DNA of 64,000 nucleotides from Rallus limicola (lineage: Eukaryota; Chordata; Aves; Gruiformes; Rallidae). A model generated the notes under the pieces. That model was not told the DNA's origin. It ran no database searches and was given only the letters and a program-made list of their open reading frames with translations. The DNA lies in contig JAKCOZ010000015.1 in NCBI GenBank assembly GCA_022605955.1, forward strand, positions 4,407,287-4,471,286. The letters are read 5' to 3'. This document shows, piece by piece, positions 1-11,533 of the stretch. Positions within the stretch are counted from its first letter, which is position 1. Every line of letters begins with the position of its first letter. The translations under genes and the position numbers were made by a program.

Positions 1-3000
1 GGCCAAGGACCTTATGGGACTCACACTTCAAAGGGGAAGGAGCACCAAGAGGGGTGCTGGGAAACAGAGCAAGTCACCACATCGCTACTTGTTCCAGGTT
101 TCCAGGAACAGGCTCCAGGTAAGAGGGAAGGATGATCGCAGGAGAACCCTGAAGCAGTCGCTTCAGTGCTCCACCAGCCTTTACTTGCAACACAGCAACT
201 GACAGATTTATCTTCCTGTCCTTGAATGCGAGGTGACATCTCCCTCCAGCACTGAGTGACTTGTTAAAAGTACCAGTTAATGAAGGGAATTACCCCTTAG
301 AGTCTGTTTAAGCCTTTAAACATCCAGGAGCCAGTTTTTATCAGCCTGATAACAATCTACTAGAAATACTAACAGACCAAGCTAGAACACAATCTGGCTC
401 AATACACTGCCAAGGCCTTAGCTACTGATCTGACAGGCTGGGACTGCTGGGAAGAGATGGAACTTCTGGAGGAAGGAACACCCAATCCCAGTTTATAAAC
501 CAACCTACCATCAGAGGATGGGGGGGAAGGGGCAGGGAAGGAGGAAATCAAATCAAACAAAAACCCTTCACATCTGAAAATGCAGAAAAATTTCTGACAT
601 TTCATTGGCCATAACATGGCAAATTCCACCTGCCATGAGATGATGTATCTATTTGCCACAGACAAATTGATACACTGACCCAGAGAAGGAACTTCCCAAA
701 ACAAAGTTAAATACAGATGTGCTAAGGACAGTGACATACACAACCAGCCCCTGAAATGTGTATCCAGGGATCGGTCAAACGACACGCTGCAGAGGCAGCC
801 TTAGGTCCACACAGATTGCAGAAGCACCTATTGCCCAAGTTCATTCTGAAAAACATCACCAGCACTGGGTACCTCTGATCTGTTTCAAACCTCTTTCTCT
901 TCGGTGAATGGATGAGCAGCCCCACAGCTCTACTCCTGCCTCATCAGTGCTTCTGGATTTAATGTATTGCGACCAATTAGTTAGATGGGAGACAAGAAGG
1001 GAAGATCACCTGGCTGAAGATGAAACTGGCAGAAACTGCCCAAAAATCATCACCCAAACACTACAAAAAGAGACTACCTGCCACTACAAGACACCCAGCC
1101 CAAAGAACCCATTTTGGTAAGCACTGTATGAAATGAGCACCCACTAACAAAAAAAAACTACCTAAGCATATAGTAAGATGTTTTCAAAATCATAATTACT
1201 TGTCATTTCATCTAGGGTATTCATTAGTCATTCATCATAGAACTGGACTGGGAAATGCAATGCAAATGCATAAGTCATTTTGGAAAAAAATGCTACCTAA
1301 ATGCAGGCATCAAGCCATAATGGGATTGTACACACACCCCTACCTATCAGGAGGAAACTATTCCAAGCCTATAAAGCTCCATTCCCTTTCTCATTAACTG
1401 AGCACCACTTGCCAGCAGCACTTTGGAGCTTTTCAGTATCACAGATAAACATTCAAACAATCTAGTCTGAGCCTCAGAACCCAAGTGCTGTAACTGGATC
1501 TACACTCACCCACTTTGGGCATCTCCACCTTGATTCTATAACCAAGAGACACAGAAAGAAAAAGTGCCTTGTGACTCCAGAGCTTGAATAAGGCCTGTAC
1601 AGGCTCTAGTCCAACCCGGGGAATAGTTTACTTCCCCCAACAACCATTAATTATTCCAGACAGAAAATAAGGAAGATCCAGCAATACCTGCAACAGATGA
1701 ACAAAGCTCCTGTCAGGAAGGCCACTGGAACAGCTCATGCTGCCCTCTGGGACACCACAGCAAAATGTGAGAACAGAAAAACCCCACAGCTGTCCCTAAA
1801 ACCCAGAGCACTCCCTTAACCAGAGAGCATTACAGAGCTACATAACATGTAACCCTTTTCCTGAATCAAAGTTAAAACATGAACACAGCGACTTCTCTGT
1901 AGGTCCCCAGCAAGGAAACCAATGTCTCTCAAAAACATCTATTCTGAGCACTTTGCCCTCCCAACCTATTCCAATCCGTGTGACCGCTCTGCACGGCGCT
2001 GCAAAGAGCAGCTACAACAAAAATCACCTCAAAGCATCCAGTTCCACAGCTCTCCACTCAGTGCACGTTGGCAGTAACACACAAGGATGGGCTATCACAG
2101 CAGGTGAGTGACTTTTCAAACCCAGGAGCCAGAGAGCTTCTCACTGTGCTCACTTTTTTTCAAGGATTCCATCTTAAAGCAAAAAAAACTCTGCAGAAAG
2201 AGCAAGACCATAAAGGGTACGAACCAAACTGCAGCTGTCAGAAGTGCACCCAGCCTGACAGAAAGGAAGGCCTGTGAGAGCAACTCTGACTCTCACTATT
2301 CCCTTTGGACAAGCTGGAGAACAAATTAAATCTTCAATTGCTCTCCAGGAGCTAGCAGAGCAGGGAGCAGCTACCTCATTATGGACTTAAATCTGGGGGG
2401 GCAAGGAGAAGGATATATTTACTTAAATAAGTTTTGAGAATCACAGCCTAACACAGATTTCCGTTTTAAGATGCAATAAACTAAGGAATGGGATATTTTT
2501 TCCAAACACCCCTATTGTCAAAATATCATAATCATAATCAGTGCAGCTGACAAACAAAACAGTAAGCATTTAAATATTTGTTTCTCAAATATTCACAGCC
2601 TGAACTCACTGTCAACACTCCCACTGAAAAGCCACACACGTGTGTTTCAGCACACGGTATCACTGTGGTATTACCCACTACACAGTATCCCAGTACCACA
2701 GCAAAAGGCTTCACCAAGCATTTTACCCTCTGGAGCTCATGTGTATAAACCCAGCAGAAAAGGGAAACCCAAAGAGGTATTCAGGTACAGCTAACTAGAA
2801 GAACTCATGTGTTTTTGGGGTGACAAACACCTTACTGCTTGAGTCACTCAGACACCTTTGAATAACAAAGAAATTCAAAGTCCTGACCACTTTAACTGCC
2901 CGGTACTATTCAAGCAGTTCAGCCTCCTCCTTTCATTCCCTGACATATTTGGGCATGACACTCACCACAACATTACCACGGTCTGAATTTTGTGGTGTGC

Positions 3001-4039
3001 TCATGAAAAGCACCACGAGTTTCCAAACACACTGGCTCCGAGGCAGGTATGCACGTTAAGCTAGTATGGGACAGGAGAAAATAATCCTATTTGTAAGTTC
3101 TGAAAACCAACGACTCGGTTACTCAGGAATCCTTAACAGCTTCAATGGAAAATGATAGAGCCAGGAAACAAAACAAATAAACAAATCATACCTGGGGGTA
3201 AAAATAATCCATCTTAATCTACTCTGCAGAAAGACTGCATATTTAAATGCACACGTGGACAAAAATTAGAAGAGGATTTCCTGAATCTCACGCATGAAGC
3301 CAACTCAAATTCTAATAAGCACACTTTGAGCTAGCTTAAATAATGAAATTTCATATTGCTCCCAGACGTGAATCTAAGTATAGCTGAGACAAGAAGTCTT
3401 AACACAATAATATATACCCCATGAGGGAAAATTAAGAGCTTATGAGCTGGAATCTAGTTAAAAACATAGCAGGCAGATCAGCAAACCTACATGTCCTTCC
3501 ATACTTATATTTTAACACAAAGAACTCTTTTATTTTTTTTTTAAATCTCCCTCTCATTGCAGTTATTCTTTAAATGGATGAGATACCAGGCAGTTGTTTG
3601 CCTAAACCTGCTGAGTCTGAAAGAAGCACCCCAGAGTTAATGCTGAAGCGTAGTGACCTGTCAACACTGAAGCTCACTTGTGGAAGAAAGTATGCCACAG
3701 ATTAACAAAACCTTCACTATCTGTGGGGAACTAAATCATGTTTTGGTATTGTAAGCGAGCAAAGCCCTGAGGGAAGGCCTGGTTTGTTCAGCTGCCCATT
3801 TTAACCCCTAACAGAACTCCCATATGGCCATTACTACAGAAAAGCCTCTCAATATCGCTTTAAATATTTGTTTAAACTTTTTTTTTTTTAAGCCATTCAG
3901 ATTCCTAGAATTTCTGCTTTAGCAAAACAAACCTGGAACTATGCACCAATCTGCCAGAAGAAACCTATAAAACAGGAACAAACTTCTGCTGTCTACAAGG
4001 GAAAGTAAAAAAAAAAAAACAACCCAACCCGACGCTTCA
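1..4039 (-). other. Gene-free stretch, presumed intron 1 of the minus-strand gene
   Basis: I see no coding exon, RNA gene or recognisable transposon on either strand. The open frames are short, start and stop at random and resemble no family I know. The DNA is AT-leaning with scattered A/T runs, such as those at 3532-3542 and 3880-3890. A minus-strand splice donor at 4754/4755 opens an intron that would run leftward through this region. The intron reading is therefore inferred from that donor and from the gene order discussed under the CpG island. A short 5' UTR exon hidden here could not be excluded by eye. Confidence 0.4.
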
Positions 4040-4754
4040 AGCCCAATTCCTCTTTGCAGGGCTGGACAGAAAACCAGGACCCCAACCCTCCAGAGGAGCG
4101 CAGGGCCTCTAGCTAACAAGCGTAGCGCGCAGCTCACGACAGCTCTTACAGGGGTCGAACGAGGCAGCACGCCCCCGGCGGGCAGGCGCTCGCCGCGGCG
4201 TGGCTCAGAGGAGCGGGCTGCTCGCCGGAACCCAACGAAGGCAACCACCGGCGCGGACTGTTTGAACCGCGGGGTTAAAGGTTAGCGAAGGGAGTCGAGG
4301 GCACCCCCAAGCCGGAGGGAGGGAGGCCTCCCACCCCCAGAAGGCCAGGGAGAGACGCCCCCCAGGCTCCAGCGCCGGAGGAAGAAGAGCCCCGGAGGAG
4401 GGGGCGGGCCGGCCGGCGGAGCACCGGGGCAGGCGGAGCCGGCGCGGCGCAGGCCCGCCCCCCCCCGCCGGAAGGCTGACAGGCCGCGGGGGGACGAAGC
4501 GCAGAGCCCCGCGGGCACCCGCCGTCCCGAGCCCCAGCGGCGCTCCGGAGGGTGCCCTTCTGCGCGTGGGCGGGACGCGCAGGCCAGCTCGCAACCCCCC
4601 GGCGGCCCCCTCAGGGCCCGAGGCGACCCCTTCCCTCTGCCCGGCGCGGAGGCCGCGGCCGCCAACCGACCCGCCGGCCGCCCGGCCCGGCCCGGCCGCC
4701 CGCCTCGGCGGAAAGGTGGCGGCGCTGACTCCCCCCCCGCCCGGCGCCCCGTAC

Positions 4755-4900
4755 CTGCCCAATGTCCCGCTGGGTCGCCGCCGCTGCCCCCGGCCCCTGC
4801 GCTCGGCCCCGCACACCCCGCGGCGGCCGCGATTGCTATGGCGGGCACACACTTTGCGCGTCACCACGCTGCGGGTTGCGTCACGGCGCGCGAGGCGGTG
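4755..4900 (-). other. Candidate non-coding first exon of a leftward gene (DCAF1 by synteny)
   Basis: Read on the minus strand, the exon would end GGGCAG at 4755, with the intron beginning GTACGG at 4754. That is a close match to the donor consensus. The start at about 4900 is arbitrary, because a TATA-less CpG promoter usually has dispersed start sites. I see no DCAF1 coding sequence: its first coding exon would lie further left, probably outside the window. A second minus-strand donor exists at 5193/5194 (GCGCAG|GTATCA), so an alternative upstream first exon is possible. The gene identity rests only on the known DCAF1-RAD54L2 head-to-head order in mammals. DCAF1 is the substrate receptor of the CUL4-DDB1 ubiquitin ligase. 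Confidence 0.4.
4876..4883 (-). promoter_or_regulatory. CRE/ATF-like site
   Basis: The plus strand reads TTGCGTCA, so the minus strand reads TGACGCAA, a known ATF/C-EBP composite form of the cAMP-response element. It sits just upstream of the putative minus-strand exon 1. A second CGTCAC half site is nearby at 4859-4864. Binding is not shown by sequence alone. Confidence 0.4.
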
Positions 4901-4975
4901 TTGCGAGAACCGATGAGGAGGGAGAGGCAGCGAGGGCCTCGTGCTCGGCCTCCCGGGAAACGGAGTTCGCGCGAG
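4900..4975 (+). other. Candidate first exon of a rightward transcript
   Basis: A strong plus-strand splice donor, CGCGAG|GTGAGC, lies at 4975/4976, close to the divergent minus-strand exon. If used, it would make a short GC-rich first exon of a rightward transcript. That transcript could be a promoter-divergent non-coding RNA or a distal 5' exon of RAD54L2. The left edge is arbitrary. An ATG at 4912 gives a short frame of about 20 residues to the donor that resembles nothing I recognise. Confidence 0.22.
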
Positions 4976-5025
4976 GTGAGCCCTTTGGGCATGCGCCTGC
5001 CGGGACGGGGCGCCGCAGAGGACGC

Positions 5026-5038
5026 TGGGAGTTGTAGT
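5026..5038 (-). promoter_or_regulatory. M4 promoter element (ACTAYRNNNCCCR)
   Basis: The minus strand reads ACTACAACTCCCA, an exact match to the mammalian M4 promoter motif ACTAYRNNNCCCR. That motif is bound by the ZNF143/THAP11 group and is enriched close to start sites of CpG-island promoters. Its position supports transcription initiation in this part of the island. The motif works in either orientation, so it does not choose between the leftward and rightward genes. Confidence 0.6.
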
Positions 5039-5305
5039 GCTCAGCCCCAGCCGCCACGGCGCGCCTTCCGCCCAGGCCAGAGCCCGGCGGCTGCGGCAGC
5101 TCGTCGGTGACGGGGAGTTTGCCGGGAAGGGGCGGTTCGTTCCTGGAGGCTGGCGCGGAGGAGCTGCCGAGCAGCGGCTGCCGGCCCTGATACCTGCGCG
5201 TCTGCCCTACTAGCGGCATTGCAAAGGGCACGCTGCCACCCGGCCCCTCAGCCCCAGGGGACACGGCCCGGACTGTCGCCAGTCTGCGTCTCTTTTATCC
5301 TTCCT

Positions 5306-5350
5306 CACGCCCAGGCTGAGCCGCAGAACCACGGGCTGAGCCTGGGCGTG
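5306..5350. repeat. Inverted repeat with hairpin potential
   Basis: The arm at 5306-5323 (CACGCCCAGGCTGAGCCG) pairs with the arm at 5333-5350 at 16 of 18 positions, leaving a 9-base loop. With one bulged base, pairing can extend a few bases outward into the pyrimidine-rich left flank and the GGAAGGGG right flank. It lies exactly between the CpG island and the CR1 insertion that starts at 5351. I see no run of T after it that would suggest a polymerase III terminator. Confidence 0.6.
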
Positions 5351-5740
5351 GGAAGGGGACTCTGGAGATAATCTAGTCCAGCCCCCTGCCCAAGCAGGAT
5401 CACCTAGGTGAGGCCACACAAGAGTGCGCCCAGGCAAGTTTGAATGTCTCCAGAGGAGACTCCACAGCCTCTTTGGGCAGCCTGTCCCAGCACCCTCACA
5501 GGGAAAAAGGATTTCCTCATGTTCACGTGGAACCTCCAATGCTCCAGCTTGCACCTGCTGCCCCTTGTCCTGTCGTTAGACATCACTGAGAAGAGCCTGG
5601 CTCCATCCTCCTGACTCTGGCTCTTTGCATATTTACCCACGCTGATGAGGTCACTCCTCAGTCCCCTCCTCTCCAGGCTAAAGGGACAGAGCTCCCTCAG
5701 CCTGTCCTCAAAAGGAAGGTGTTCCACTACCTTAATCCCC
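5351..5740 (-). mobile_element. CR1 LINE 3' fragment
   Basis: The minus strand reads as the C-terminal coding part and 3' UTR of CR1. On the plus strand this appears as 'atctagtccagccccctgcc', the 'ggcagcctgtcccag' block and 'ctctccaggctaaaggg'. The element is 5' truncated, as most CR1 copies are, and the terminal octamer repeats are lost at the CpG-island side. The coding part is damaged and makes no useful protein. It marks the outer border of the promoter island. Confidence 0.88.
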
Positions 5741-6725
5741 CTGAATGTTCACTTGTGCCTTGTTCACTTGCTTAACAGCAGGGTGTTCTAGTGAGAGGAC
5801 AGCTTGAAGATGAGCTTAAATGCTGAGCACGCCTGCCTCCGCTCCCTCTCCCAGGCAGTGCCTCCTCATCTACAAGACATCATCCTGTTTCTTCCCAGTT
5901 ACACAGGCACCATTTTTGGCAGTGCCAAGTGCCACTTTGCATAGTGCCAAGTGCCCACCTCTGCCCCTGACCATGCTTCCAGCAGGAAGTGCAGACCAGA
6001 CAGACACATCTCTCCGGCTCTTTCTGGGTCTCTAGGGCAAGGTCTTCTTCACACATCCTCACCCTTCCCTCACGGCTGCTGAGCTTCATCCTCCTCCCAG
6101 GTCTTTCACACACAGCAGAAGAAGCTACACCCATGCATGCAATGAGAGTCTGTACACAGAGAAACTCTTTAGCATGGTGTAGCCCCATTCCTGTTTGCTT
6201 TCTACTATTCTCTTAGCAGAATAAATAGGAAGAAACAAGAGGAAAACGGGTCCTCCCTCTCAGGGAAAGGCTTCATGAGCACTGGCAACTGAGATGCTTC
6301 CTGCCCCCCAGTATCACCATTAACCTCCTTTCTTACACTGTACCTGTGCGAACACCTGCCCCAGGCAGTGTCTGGACAGGTACAATTTCTGCTATCACAC
6401 TTCAAAACGTTTGTAAACTCTTGATTAACTACAGGTTAATGACTGTAGCAGTGAGAATCCTGCAGCAGAAATCTCCCTGCACCCTGTATGTAGTAAGTGA
6501 GCCCCTACCCTCACACCAACACTTGGCTTTAGCAGTGAAATTTGAGAAAACACCCCCAAATGGGCAGAGCAACAAGAAGAAGAGGCCAGCAGTTAGCTTG
6601 CACCGCTTGTCTCATGGGATCATGTGGCAGAGAGGCCTGTGGTGTGCGAGGAGGGAAAGGTTATCTCTGTGTGTTTGCCTCCATGGTCTCCCCAGACAAC
6701 AGGAACATATGATGGTCAGCTGATA

Positions 6726-6755
6726 GTAACAATGACTTAAGTAACAATGACTTAA
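6726..6755. repeat. Perfect 15-bp tandem duplication, two copies
   Basis: The unit GTAACAATGACTTAA occurs twice head to tail without a mismatch. This is most likely a recent replication-slippage duplication. No function is suggested by its setting. Confidence 0.95.
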
Positions 6756-8400
6756 GACTGAATCAAAGTTTGAACTCCCTTGAACAAAACAGCAACTTCT
6801 GTCCATTGCTGTCATATCCCAGATCCCCTCACAATACTGCTGCAAGATCAGCCATTTATAAGGGGAGGGTGAAACCACCTCACCAGGCTCTAAAAATCTT
6901 CTAGACTTCAGGGCAATTAATCATAGAATTGAAGGAGGAACAGGACTGTCAAAAGAACACAAGGAGACCCAAGCTGTGTTTCCAGAGGATACCAGGAGTA
7001 CAGCTAAGATTGGAAGCCTGTGGCTGGGATGCCTGACCAGCTCACAGCGGCTGACAAGGCAGAGAGGCCCAGGCCCAGCCTCCAGGCAGCAGCTTCACCT
7101 TCCTGCCTGAATAGACAACAGGTTTGTGATCAGGAAGCTCACAACATTCAGAGCCTCCTCAGAGGTGGCTGCCCTATAAGGTGAGGAAGAACCCTTTGAG
7201 CTTTCAGGAAAGTTCTTTGCTTACCTTAAAGCCCAAGGCAGATCTTCACTGACAGTTTATTGACTTCCTCTGCCTCACATTTCATTAATCGGCCCATCTG
7301 CTTGTGGGAGTCAGTTTGCTCATCACCGTGTTTCTACTTGCACTTGAGTTTCTGCTGTAAGGGAGGCTGAGACAGTAGTTCCTGGGTTAGCAGCTCCCAA
7401 CCTCTGCAGCATTTTGCTGGGTGACTCACAGCAGGCAAGCAGCGAGCTCAGTAGTAGAGTCCAGTCCCTTCCCAGCACTTGTTCGTGCCACGCTGCCGCA
7501 GCTATGCACAGCACCCAGGCAATTCCCTGGCAGCATCTAGGGAAGAGTACAATGCCAGGAGCTGAACTTTTGGGAGGGTCTGAACCCGCCCTGCTAAGAT
7601 GCTTGTGAACTGAAGGGTGTTTCTCCACAACTCCCATGCCCCAGGGGACTGCAGAAACCAGGCGGGAGGTCAGATGTCTGGGAGCTACACCTGGGAAGGG
7701 AGGGCATTTTTCAGGAGTGCGGTGGAGGTCAGTGTGCCCCCTGCGCATGGGTTTGGCTGTGATGCACCCCTCTGTGCAGTGCTACCCTCCCTTCCACCCT
7801 GCCAGTCTCCTGCAGTGCCCGTGGGTACCCAGGGAGTAGGTAAGCAGACACACAGTGCTCCCCTGAAGGCCTCAGCTCCAGCCTTGGTACCATCTATCGC
7901 TCTTCCAGCTTGATCTGCCCTGGTGGTTCAGCAGCTGAGGTGTGATGCAGTACCATCACAGCTAGCATTTGCAACGATATCCCTCACACCAGTGGGACTT
8001 TTAATGCTGTTTGGACTCCCTCAGAGCACCTGCCTGCCATGGTTATAATGCTACATTTTCACATGCTGTGCAAAAATATTGCTTGATGGATTAGATTATG
8101 GCCATGGGGGACCTGCAAGCTGTCAGCCAGCACATCAGCAAATCATCTGCTCTCTACATCTGAGAGAAGGCAGGTACTACAGCGGAAAGATGTGAGGAAA
8201 GAGACAGAAAGTGGAAAAGAGGGAAGCAGTGCAGTGGGATCCTCCCTGCCTGGGCAGCTTGAGCAGAGCAGTGGGGCTGCAGGCCTTGCCACGGGTTACC
8301 TGCAGTCCAGGTGACCACGGGCAAATGGGGCCAAAATAGGAGCACCCAGTTCTCATGGTAAATGACGTGTGACAAGGGAACAGTCCAATCACTAGGTGGC

Positions 8401-8442
8401 ACACCAGGATCGTCACACCAGGACCATCACACCAGCATCCTC
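8401..8442. repeat. Imperfect 14-bp minisatellite, three copies
   Basis: Three consecutive 14-base units, each beginning ACACCAG, occupy 8401-8414, 8415-8428 and 8429-8442. They differ by a few substitutions. It is a very short minisatellite in intergenic DNA. Confidence 0.85.
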
Positions 8443-9364
8443 CTGCAACAGAGGAGAGCAAACCAGCCCAAAGCTCAAATTAACAAGCAATCATCTGGGG
8501 GTGGTGTGCTTAGAAAGAGCCATTTCTGTGCACACATGTAGAGCAAAAACATCCAACCTTCCAACCTCTGGATTGAGAAACACAATATGAAAAGCTATTC
8601 AACCAAATTCTGTCTGTGCTGCTTTGCTATTTCTGAGTGACAGTGGTGAGGGACACTAACTCTTGAACAGAGCAGGAAGAGGCTGCAGAGTGCAGAAGAG
8701 GTATAAGTTGTTCCAGGGAATGCAGTTCCCACGTCTTCTGAGAGCTAAGCCTGCTCCTGTGTGTGCAGAGAGTGTTTGGGCTTTCCTCCAGCAGAAAAGG
8801 CCCAGCAAAGTGCAAAGAGAAGTTCTTTGCAGCAGATAAAACTTCCTTTCCTTCCCTTCCCAGCTGGAGATGGAGTGAGGGACAGTGGCAGCAGGTTGAT
8901 GTTACCTGCTGGAAAAGCAGTTCAAGGCTGACTATTTGTGGGGAGAGGAAAGAGTGATGGAAGAAGAGTGATAGCATAGTTTCTGGGGTAGATTTTTCTC
9001 CAGGCTGGAGGTAGCCCAGCAACACAGGCTAAAACCAGCTAAGGTATTTGTGAGGAGGGGCTAGAGAGAGACCTGCCTTTTGGCAGAGCCCCAGGTACCA
9101 CTGTATATTGCTCTGTAGAGCAGTAGAAGCAGTTCACTTTTGAAAGCATCAAGGACCATATCACGGCCAGCCAAGCGAACTGTTCTGGGCACTTGCAGGG
9201 TCACAGGAATCACCATCTGGGCAGACAGGGCACCTCAGGCTCCCCGAGCAGTGCTGACACAGGCTGACCAGCCAACCCCCCTCCCCGAGCTATGGTTTGG
9301 CTGAGAAGTTAACCCAGACTGAAGAGAGAAGCCAGATCTATATCTAGGAACACGGAAACACAGA

Positions 9365-10018
9365 AGAATGTATTTAGACTGCAGGCTGAGTATGAGCCAG
9401 CAGTGTGCTCAGGTGGCCAAGAAGGCCAATGGCATCCTGGCTTGTATCAAAAATAGTGTGGCCAGTAGGTCTGGGGAGGGGATTGTGCCCCTGGACTGGG
9501 CACTGGGGAGGCTGCACCTCGAGTGCTGGGTCCAGTTCTGGGCTCCTCACTATAAAAAGGACATTGACGTTCTGGAGTGAGTCCAGAGAAGGGCAACCAG
9601 GCTGGGGAAGGGGCTGGAGGGCAAATCCTCTGAGGAGCAGCTGAGGGAGCTGGAGGTGTTCAGCCTGGAGAAGAGGAGGCTGAGGGGAGACCTTCTCACC
9701 ACCTACAACTACCTGAAGGGAGGGTGCAGAGAGGTGGGGGATGGTCTCTTCAGCCAGGGGACAGGAGATGGGACAAGGGGCAATGGGCTCAAGCTGTGCC
9801 AGGACAGGGGCAGAGCAGACATTAGAAAAAAACATTTTTGCTGAAAGAGTTGTCAGGGCCTGGCACAGGCTGCCCAGGGAGGGGCTGAGTCACCTTCCCT
9901 GGATGTATTTTAAAAAGGGCAGATGAGGTGCTCAGGGATCTGGTTTAGCTTAGGATGGGATTGGTTGGACTTGATGATCTTGAAGGTCTTTTCCAACCTT
10001 GTGATTCTGTGATTCTGT
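9365..10018 (+). mobile_element. CR1 LINE fragment with a premature stop
   Basis: The plus strand encodes the part of the CR1 ORF2 protein after the catalytic core ([15 protein letters not shown] ... [16 protein letters not shown]), then the 3' UTR, ending 'ccaaccttgtgattctgtgattctg'. The frame is broken by TGA at 9578-9580, where the sister copy at 11878-12370 has CGA. That is the change expected from decay of a methylated CpG. Reading resumes in the same frame up to about 9842, where small changes near the A run destroy it. The copy belongs to the same young-looking subfamily as those at 11878 and 47975. Confidence 0.93.
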
Positions 10019-11533
10019 CAGCTCAGACACTAATGAGAACATGAGCAGGCAAACAGCATTCTTCCAAACCAGCAAGTGCCAAACCCCTCAGTTCAGACAC
10101 GGCCCAATGCCAAGAGCACACAGCTCTGCCAGGCCCGAGCCTCTGAATGACAGCACATCTGCATTCACAGGCTGTCAGCAGGAACGTCAAATAACCCAAA
10201 GGGATCACCCTTGCTCTCCAGTAGTACAGCACCTGGAACCTGACCACGCTGTAATAATGCTGCAGGGGAGCTACTACTGAGCTGAGTTCCTGCTCAGAGC
10301 TCTGTGCTCAGCTTCTCCCAGGCATCAGGCAGCTTCAAGCAGATGCTCACACCTCTCCTCTCTCCCAAATCGCTGTAAGGTGGGGTTATTTGTGTGTCCC
10401 TGAGGATATGGATGGGGGGATATGGCCATTGGGAAGGAGCCTTTGGAGTAGTGGCAGGGCACATACAAACCACAGAATACACAGGGATAGACACAAAGAA
10501 AAGTGGTGCACAGAAAGTGGCCCGGTGGCAGCAAGACATGCTTTTCTGACTGAACTGATTTCTCTAACAGGGAATGAAGCAAAAGTTCATTTCAGGCACT
10601 ACACAACATCCCTTGCTAGCTTTTGTGGTTTAACAAGGGGTTTCCTTTTTTATCTGTTTCGTTACTATAGGAAACAGCCACTCAGCCAGCAAAGAAAACT
10701 CTCCATGCAGGAGGAAGCAAGAAAAGATTATACACAGCATGCTGTGAAATGCCTGCAAGACACACACAGGGAATATAAACAAATTCCTCCTAATGTTTTC
10801 CAGCATCAAGGAGCCTAGGCATTATTTCTAACAACGGCAGCTTTAAAAAACAAAGGCTAAACAAAAATGGGGGGAAGTGTGGTTTTAAGATCACTGACTT
10901 TTTTAAGCTGAGGGAGGGATTTGGTTTGGGTTTTCTCATTTTTAAAAGAGATTATCAGGCCTTAAGTGCAGGTTATGTATCTATTCTCTTCGTGGCTTCT
11001 CTCTACAGGAGTTAATTGGGTCAAGTGTCTGTATGTGACAGTTTTGATCCACGAGGAAACAATAAGCAGATTGCTGAAGGTGGGCTGTAATGATGCAGGT
11101 CCTGTAGATAGGTGCAACCATGTTAATTTCATGTTCATGAGTTGTTTTATTGCTGAGGGATTCCATCAAGTGTCTTCATAACAGCTATGTGATGTTTGTC
11201 ATATGTAGTTGCTTGAGTATTTGGCCATCCTAGTCCTTAGTTTGGTTACAGCTCTCAAAGCTTTGCACAGAGCAATGCCCTGCAATCCACCAAGACAGCT
11301 GGGCCTGAACCACTGTGAACTCTGAGCATAGTTCACTTCACCCTCCCTTGGATTCAGATACACCTAGGAAGAAGCCCTGGAGCTGTCCTAGCAGCATATT
11401 CAAGAGCTTTGACATGGGAAAATGAGGTTGTATAAAGCTGCAAAGAGGGACAGGCTTCAGGAGCTTCAGCTGGGATTTACCCAGGACACTTGCCCCGAGT
11501 TTCCCCTGAAACAGTTCCTGGTCCTTCCTTTGA
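10019..11533. other. Intergenic stretch, no gene seen
   Basis: Unique sequence between two CR1 copies. The longest open frame on the plus strand (10390-10818) has no recognisable domain and no conserved splice context. I see no regulatory motif that I would defend. Confidence 0.45.

Larger units (their letters stand above)
4040..5260. promoter_or_regulatory. CpG island 1, probable bidirectional promoter
   Basis: Base composition changes sharply here to dense CpG and long G/C runs, with clusters at 4390-4480 and 4600-4830. It falls back to average where a CR1 element begins at 5351. The island holds a minus-strand donor (GGGCAG|GTACGG, exon end 4755), a plus-strand donor (CGCGAG|GTGAGC, exon end 4975), an M4 element at 5026-5038 and a CRE/ATF-like site at 4876-4883. 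This is the usual make-up of a housekeeping promoter firing in both directions. Mammalian gene order places DCAF1 upstream of and divergent from RAD54L2, so the leftward gene is probably DCAF1. Several long open frames here on both strands are only stop-poor GC-rich sequence. Confidence 0.8.
5741..9364. other. Intergenic stretch, no gene seen
   Basis: The open frames here are short and lack family resemblance, and I see no splice-bounded conserved exon. The region holds two small tandem repeats, listed separately at 6726-6755 and 8401-8442, and otherwise looks like unique intergenic DNA of average composition. Confidence 0.5.

Noticed and set aside
4205..4867. 220- and 188-codon minus-strand frames in CpG island 1
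   Set aside because: Same compositional artefact: low-complexity Pro/Arg/Gly text, and they run through the candidate splice donor.
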